Below, in pieces: positions 56,964-64,000 of a stretch of DNA of 64,000 bases. This DNA is from Ampullaceana balthica (taxonomy: Eukaryota; Mollusca; Gastropoda; Lymnaeidae). The notes under the pieces were generated by a model, which saw only the letters and a list, made by a program, of their open reading frames with translations, did not search any database and had not been told where the DNA came from. The stretch spans positions 62,001-126,000 of the forward strand of contig CALYLW010001029.1 of NCBI GenBank assembly GCA_944989445.1, in the 5' to 3' direction. Position 1 is the stretch's first letter. Each line of letters opens with the position of its first letter. Both the position numbers and the translations under genes were made by a program.

Positions 56964-58515
56964 CATGTGGTTCAGTGGAGGGGTTTCATGTCCATATATT
57001 TATTCGATGTCTGTCAAAAGAGTCAAATTAAATGTGTCTTATCAAGGCAGTGGTAGTAGGAATAGCATGGAGTGTTATGACGGCTGTATACTATTTAGTT
57101 TAAGTATCGTTAAAGCAACGAACAAACACCATTGTAATGAACAAACAGCGAAGCCCTTCAATACTATGTTTACAGAGTAATATATTTAGGTTTATATTTG
57201 TAGTGGAAGTATAAAAAGTATTATAACAATTCATTACTGTAGATGTATATAAGAAGATTTAATCGGTTAATGTAGAAATTATAGTTAAAAGTATACCACT
57301 CTTTGCCATTCTAGACGCTATTTTAAAAAAAAATCTAAGCTAATTTAGGCATGCCATGGTTTCCACCTGGTCAGTTTGTTTTGCCAGGTACTTGTCAGAC
57401 CAGAAAGCCACGACAGCTCTGTGCTGCCTGGGTGATTTAATGACATTCACCGTGGACAACGGATTGTTCCAAAACAAATTTGCTCTTCATTTTTTCGGAG
57501 GATTACGGTGGATAAACTGCAGCTTATCGCTTGAGTACATTACACCGCCATGGCTCTCACAAACATGTGTCACACTGTCTCTACTGCGTTGGTCAGTAAT
57601 GACTTTAGTAACGTCAAAACACATAGCAATGACCTTAACCGTCCCGTGTCGAGTTCAAGAGTCTACAATAATAATAGAATTGTCCACCAACAAATTGCTC
57701 CAACCGTACCGGCGCCGCGCCTCCCCTCTCCCCCCCCCCAAATCCAAAACAGGAATGACCACTCTTGTTGGCAGTAAATGATATGAATGGTTCTGTTGAG
57801 GATGACCTCCCGTTGAATCTTGTGGGATTTTAGGGTGGGGGTAGGGGTTAGGTGAACCAGTGCAAACATCTTCTCCATTACAGTAGACAAATTGACCCGC
57901 CGCTGAAATCTAAGAACATGTACCCCATCACCTGAATTGTGGACAGTGCGGTACGAACTCAGTCACGTGTCCGTCGTCTACAGATCACGTGGGGTGTAAG
58001 TTAAACTGATTCAGTCTCAAAGACTCTGATGGTTTATGAACTGAGTAGGGACACACAAGGTCACTCGGTTTGTTTAACCTCGGCTTACCATTCAATTTTT
58101 CTCTCTCGCCCTGTCCATCAAAAGACCGAATCTGTGAATGGAATGAATGGAAACAGTTGGGGTAAGATAGACACTGGCTTCGAATTATGGTCCAGTATTT
58201 GACTCGTTTTGACCGTGGGTACAAATTTGCGTATGAAACTCTAAATATATTTTTTTTTAATTTAAAAAATTGGCGGAGGCATTATTTATCGTGACGGGGA
58301 GCTAAACGATTTAGGGAAAGCTCAGTGATAAATAATGGTTTGGGGGTGGTGTAAAGGTCAGCCAAATTAAACAATATTTATTCATGTTGTTTTGTTACAG
58401 TAGTAAAACGTCGAATATAAATTTTATCTCTGATCAATCTGCATCTTAAAAGGAAGAGAAAAGGAACAAAGTTTATATTCTGGGTGTATCACATGAAAAT
58501 AGCACAGTTCCTGCT
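56964..58515. other. No supported gene
   Basis: A 141-codon plus frame at 57356-57781 (MVSTWSVCFARYLSDQK ...) has no recognisable domain and ends in a low-complexity proline patch caused by a C-run. Probably chance. Confidence 0.35.
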
Positions 58516-58523
58516 ATCTAAAT

Positions 58524-58816
58524 CAGTGCTTCTCAAACTTTTTTAGTATGGCGGACCAGCAGGAATTTTTCCATTGCACCAGGGACCGGTGTACTATTTT
58601 CCCTGTACTGACGTTACAGCGAAATGTAAATTATTTAGTTTATTCGTTTTATCTTATGTGTTTATTGCCGAAAATTTGACATATTCTATATGGTTACTAT
58701 AAATGGAGGAAAATAATACGATTTTTTCTGTACGTTTCTTGATAACTTCTGTGGATCGGCTGCGGATAGCCCATGGACCGGCACCGGTCCGCGAACCACC
58801 ACTTTGAGAAGCACTG
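58524..58816. mobile_element. hAT-type MITE, cagtgcttctcaaa family, copy 4 (long)
   Basis: Ends cagtgcttctcaaacttt and ccactttgagaagcactg with perfect flanks atctaaat at 58516-58523 and 58817-58824. At 293 bp it carries an internal segment (tttattgccgaaaatttgac) missing from the shorter copies but present in the remnant at 18850. Confidence 0.95.
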
Positions 58817-58824
58817 ATCTAAAT

Positions 58825-59668
58825 GATCCATTTCTAAATTAATTATCTTATGCATTTTTTAGAAATAAAAATGGCCATATATCAATACATTTATAGATAA
58901 TTCACCAGAACAAGAACAAATCGTGTGCAAATAAGCATGACGAATGACCCTCGCTGGGGGTCGACCAATCAGTTATTGGTTGGCAAGCGATGGTAGTAAA
59001 GTGTGGAGGGCAGGTAACAACAAAAGCAGTGCGCATATCTCGAGACCAACAATGCGTCGGTGATTCCCCCCCCCCGACGTTCACTCGCGTTGTTTTCATT
59101 TCTTAGTGCTGCTGTGTGTCCTTTCCCCCCCCCGTTCTTTGCGCTATCTATGAGCAAATCTGCGGCGTATGCTATGCCGCTGGTCGTATCTAGTTATAAA
59201 ATATTTCAAAGGAATATATTTTCTAACGCATTTTTTTCCCTCAGTTAAATTTCAACAATTTTCCAACTTTAAATGTTTGAGAAAAGCTTATCTCCCCCTT
59301 ACGTCGTAATTCTTATTTCCAGTGACTTGTACATTTTATTTAAATCCAGTCGTATTGTAAGACCACGTCTCTGTCAATAGAGTCCCCCAATGGAAGTCGC
59401 GGTTTAAGCTCACATTTTTGTCGCTATCCGAAGAGGGATGGGACGATATTCAAAGCCTTTTCTTATTCTTCTTCATTTAAACTCTCCAAATAAATTACCA
59501 TTTTAAGTAATGCTTGGGTAGATAGTCATTCCAGCGATTCTCAGATTATATTTTATGAAGTCGTATTCCGTGTGACTTGTTATTTTTAAAGGAATTAATA
59601 AGTACATGTATATCATTTATGCCATAAATGAGAGTGTTATTTATATAAACAATATATATTGTCCCTAT
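58825..59668. other. No supported gene
   Basis: C-runs near 59066 and 59123; short frames without motifs. Confidence 0.4.
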
Positions 59669-59790
59669 GCAATTAGGGGCATACTAGTCAGCACTGCATG
59701 CAATTAGGGGCATACTAGTCAGCACTGCATGCAATTAGGGGCATACTAGTCAGCACTGCATGCAATTAGGGACATACTAGTCAGCACTGC
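59669..59790 (+). repeat. Minisatellite, 31-bp unit, 4 copies
   Basis: Unit gcaattaggggcatactagt plus cagcactgcat, nearly identical copies (one gggaca variant). Confidence 0.95.
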
Positions 59791-60269
59791 TGTCGTTCAT
59801 TTAGGTAAATTTATAATATAAAAAAACAGGGTATTAGTAGGCCCGACAAGACGTAACACAACAGCGAACGTTGCGGCAAAGAGCCTTCCTCAACGGACAT
59901 TTAATCGTTCATTTAATCTTTTACTCATTGCACATCAAATCTGTGATACTCATGTTTCTCATTCTGCCTGAGACGAAGATTCAAACGTTAGAACCACTGA
60001 ATCTCCAAGAGGTTGTCATGCTCCTCCATGTTTAAATATGACAATTGAAATAGACATCCCTCTTCCCCAACTTTCTTTTTTTTCTTCAAGTTGCCCCACA
60101 GCAAAGTAAGACACGGCTAAATGATATAACATAATTATTCCACACGTTAAGTGTCGATATTGCTGCCTAAGAGGTTTTCAAATATGTTGGCACTTATTTA
60201 TACAATACAGACTGCTGCTTCAAGAAAATTTTAGTAGAGAAATAAACACCTAGTTTATGAGACGACGGA
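59791..60269. other. No supported gene
   Basis: Apparently unique sequence. Confidence 0.45.
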
Positions 60270-61765
60270 TAATAAAAACAACCCGTAAAAACCAAGTTTT
60301 TGACTATAAATCCTTTACGTATGAGACGTAACTAAAAGAATGTTCATTATAACACGCAGCGCAAGACCATCCAAAAATACAAAATTGCAGTTGTGTCGTA
60401 AAACGTGTTTAATATAATGCGCACCGATCAGGAATATGTTTATAAAAAGTGCTGTCAATAAAATACGCACCTTATTGAGCGACAGAAAGGTTGTTCAATA
60501 TAATACGCACCGCGACGCTCTATCTCAAAAAATAGCATGATAAATAGGAATAAATAAAATAATCTAAAAAATCAATAATTTAATGACAGTACATGCGATC
60601 GATCTGAAATTTTGATACATTGTTTTTATTATTGGTACGAAACTGCATGCAAAATTTCAACTTGCTGCCTTACGAGCAAGTGGGTTAAAAATCGATCAAA
60701 AGTTTTGGCGACAAGGGCGGGCGGTCGGCCGCAGACACCAAGAGTTAATATAAAGGATTTAATAAAACAAACCCGTAAAAACAAAGTTTTTGACTATAAA
60801 TCCCTTATATATGAGACATAACTAACAGTATTGATTATTTTCAAACATTTACAGACTGAATCTGTCTTAACTCAAGTTTGCTTCATAACCCTAGGGGGGA
60901 GGGGTGGGTGGGAGGGGGAGAGGGGAAAAGTCTGGTCACTGATTCGCTTGACCAAGCTCAGAGTGACACGTAAAATGTAAACAAAAGCGCCCCGTCGCTT
61001 CGTTGGGTCGCCTCAATGCGTCAGCTCAAAATTTCACGTGGGAAAAAAACAATAACAAACCGTGAATTTTAATTACATACCTCATATAAGGATAAACTAA
61101 AAATGCATTAATTTAATTACGGTACGTTCCATCGATCTGAAATTTTGATACGATGCATTGTTAGGTCAGACGGGTCAGTGTGCCAAATTTCAGCTCGATC
61201 GGATCACGGGAAGTGGGTCATTATTTACTTCTAATTTTCCGCCCGCCCAAGACAGAGAGAGAGAGAGACAGAGACGCCGGTGAAGTTAATATAAGGGATT
61301 TTAAAAAAACAAACCCGTAAAAACAAAGTTTTTGACTATAAATCCCTTATATATGAGACATAACTAACAGTATTTTCTAACTCTTAACTCAACTTTGCTT
61401 CATAACCCTAGGGGGGGGGACTGAGCTCAGCATGACACGTAAAATGTAAACAAAAGCACGCGGTAATTCGATGGGTCGTGACAACTCAAACATTCACGTG
61501 GGAAAAAAACAATAACAAACAGTGAATTTAAATTACATGCCTCATATAAGGATAAACTAAAAATGCATTAATTGAATTACGGTACCTTCGATCGATCTGA
61601 AATTTTGATACGATGCCTTGTTAGGTTAGACGGGTCCGTGTGCCAAATTTCAGTTCGATCGGATCATGGGAAGTGGGTCATTTTTGACTTCTGTTTTCCG
61701 CCCGCCCAAGACAGACAGAGAGAGAGAGAGAGAGACGCCGGTGAAGGTAATATAAGGGATTTAAA
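60270..61765 (+). repeat. Three tandem ~0.46-0.54-kb units of a taaatccctt...aagggattta repeat
   Basis: Units start at about 60270, 60762 and 61302. Each has a spacer aacccgtaaaaacaaagttt, then taaatcccttatatatgag, and ends ttaatataagggattt, so inverted ends of ~13 bp frame each unit. Units 2 and 3 share ttcataaccctaggggg, gtaaaatgtaaacaaaagc and cctcatataaggataaac; unit 1 has a different middle, the same as the inverted copy at 56 kb. All contain gatctgaaattttgatac and a tail of the aaatttcagctcgatcggat type, with (ga)n in units 2 and 3. Class unknown, non-coding. Confidence 0.88.
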
Positions 61766-63881
61766 AATGAAATACACTAATGTCCATGAGCCATGAGCTG
61801 TTTATAAATTGATTCAGAACTGCGAATATTACGGCAAGGAATCTAATGAATGTTGCTACATTATGTGTGTGCATGTCAGTATAAAACAAGGAGATCGCCT
61901 CCCGCACCCGTGACATTTTAAAAATAAATAAATATATCCAAAAACGTCCTCTAATCCAAGTTAAAGAGAGTAGATTGTTACTGAAATGCTTAAACTACAA
62001 TTTGATAAAACTACATATCTTTGCTAAATGATGAGTTCTTTAAGTTCCGAGTATAAAAAGGTGCTGAGTTATGAAATATAGAAAAGCAGTACTTTATATA
62101 GTAAAATGATTTCGTAGAAAATTGGCGCCTACAATGCGATTCTTGAAACACGGCATTAGAGTTCATTTCCGCACATCGGCGTTAACCTTGAGACCCTTGA
62201 AACCTAGCGTTAGAGCCCATTAATTTGAAGGATGTTTGTTGAGATGTCGTACCTAGCGTATGTCGTTATCTGCACTAGACAAACAGAACGAAGATTGCTC
62301 TTCTCCACGGACAGTAGGAAAGGGGGAATAATGAGCTTTGTTTAGTTTTGAAAGATAAACATCATTCCTTCAAAGAGGCAATTAGTTCCCTGTTTTTTTT
62401 TCCTATATTATTTTTTCTTTTATTTTATATTAGATTGTAAAATTATATAGCTGTCCTGTCATCTAAACACCCCGATACTTATCAGAATTTCATTGTTTGT
62501 AAAGTCTCTTGTTAAAATTAAAGATGTTATTGTTTTCATAAAATCATTGGATTTTTTAGAATATTTTGCCTTTTTTTGTATTTCGTTTCATTACTGAAAA
62601 TTGTAAAACTTCTGGATTTATTTTGGAAGAAAGTATATAAGCTGTTATATCGGATTGATATTCATAAAATAATGAAGATATACATTGTATGTGTACCCAT
62701 TAAGATAATTAAATAATTTTTATTAAACCATGCACGTATATCCATTTCTCTGTTCAACAAATTGGAAACATTGCGATATAACTACTCTCATAAAACTCAG
62801 ACTACCTGTTTGTGGCGCATCTTTTACTGTCTGTAAACATATGTTGACACGAATTTTCGTTTTATTTTCAGGGCAATACATAACAATGCATTGCTTATAC
62901 ACTGATCTATGCGTGATTCTCACAACTACCAAAGTACCCCACTGAGTCTCACACCCTACCCTGTTGAGAGCCCTGTCTACACAACCCCATTTACCAGAAC
63001 ATAACACCCCGTCAACCAACACTCATGAGCAACTCTTCTCTATCACTCACACTTTATTTTCGCTGTTAAACGTCAATGAAGCTACTCCCTACTCACACCC
63101 TCTTTTCACTGCTCAATGTCACGACGTCTCCTTTCCCCCTTTATCCCCCACCCTCACTTTCCTGACATCTGTCTGGGAGTCATTGTTGGGGCAGCCTACG
63201 CCTACGCCACTACCTTGCCTACAAGCTGTCGCAGCACGAACACCATGGTACAACTCATACGATCTGAGACAGGGGCTCCATCTTCCTTCTTACCTTTAAC
63301 ATTGGAGAGCTTTATATGACTTCGTGCTAATAAATTATTTTTTTTAAAAAATCAACCAGCAACACCGTGTACACTACACAATGCACACATGCATTTCAAT
63401 TAAAATATATTACATCCCTGTTACCTGAGCTTGACAGCATTCAACGAAGTCAATGCATGATCGGAGTTGCATTTCTAAATACGTATATTGTATATACCTG
63501 CATTAGAAATATTGAAAAAAGGGGGGGGGGCATGTTGGGTTTGAAGTTAGCAGAAAAGCAATTGAATATGTTTACGTCTTTCAATGGCGTAATTCTGTCC
63601 ATGTTTTTGCCCCCCCCCTTTTTTTCCACGCACACACACTTGTTTCACAGTTCAGCGAACAATTTCTACAAAGAAGTTCAAACTGGTATCTCGGGTAGTG
63701 GTGCGTAGTTAGTAGTTTAGGATCTCTGGCCACTGACGTGTGTCAATGTGTGTCACTCAAATTAAATTGTTTGAAATATTGTGTGTGTGCAATTTTTATG
63801 TGTAGCTGGAGGGAAGTGGGTCTGCTGCAGCCATAGTGGGGGTGAAACGGGAGGGGGGAGGCGCACAAGTCGTACTGAATC
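61766..63881. other. No supported gene
   Basis: AT-rich to 62.9 kb, then C-richer. Frames of up to 113 codons (63367-63708 plus) have no motif. C-runs at 63611-63620 and G-run at 63521-63530. Confidence 0.4.
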
Positions 63882-64000
63882 TTTACACCTTGTCAACATT
63901 CATATACACAACTAACGTTTACACCTTGTCAACATTCATATACACAACTAACGTTTACACCTTGTCAACATTCATACACAACTAACGTTTACACCTTGTC
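63882..64000 (+). repeat. Minisatellite, 36-bp unit, running off the window
   Basis: Unit tttacaccttgtcaacattc plus atatacacaactaacg. Three copies and part of a fourth; the third lacks one ta. Continues past the end of the window. Confidence 0.95.

Noticed and set aside
57356..57781. 141-codon plus-strand frame as a gene
   Set aside because: No motif, no context, and it ends in a low-complexity stretch; length alone is within chance for a window of this size.

Overview
The window looks like repeat-rich, AT-rich, gene-poor nuclear DNA from an invertebrate animal. Two non-LTR retrotransposons, a Helitron remnant, a tRNA-derived SINE, many short hAT-type elements and dense minisatellites all fit a metazoan genome. 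The 36.9-38.6 kb reverse transcriptase resembles the Nimb/I-type LINEs known from freshwater snails, so a gastropod mollusc is a reasonable but unproven guess. No host protein-coding gene could be recognised with confidence; the window reads as intergenic or intronic sequence.

Layout. 0-5.3 kb: three copies and fragments of a CAA-rich mobile element with a hairpin head and a gacagac...tatata tail, interrupted by a minus-strand Helitron Rep remnant and a 170-bp tandem repeat. 5.9-6.7 kb: 5'-truncated minus-strand LINE with a (gataa)n tail. 7.1-8.3 kb: nested inverted repeats. 8.8-26.4 kb: unique-looking sequence with short hAT-like MITEs (most with 8-bp target duplications) and several minisatellites. 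26.4-27.6 kb: 26 copies of a 48-bp satellite with partial four-unit higher-order structure. 27.8-38.7 kb: a nested composite. An outer hAT-like element contains an inner hAT element carrying a broken transposase and a 7.6-kb array of a 16-bp repeat; beside the inner element sits a 5'-truncated LINE with an open reading frame and a perfect 12-bp target duplication. 38.7-64 kb: more MITEs, another CAA-rich element (40.9-41.8 kb), a SINE (43.5-43.8 kb) whose 3' tail matches the 5.9-kb LINE, a possible LTR end (50.1-50.4 kb), further minisatellites, and a 0.5-kb repeat present three times in tandem (60.3-61.8 kb) and once inverted (56 kb).

How the parts relate. Almost everything is mobile DNA or its by-products. 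The strongest biological signals are the LINE/SINE tail partnership, the nested hAT composite holding the giant 16-bp array, and the CAA-rich element whose head and tail also bracket a Helitron remnant. All calls are by eye from sequence; copy counts and boundaries are approximate unless a target duplication fixes them.
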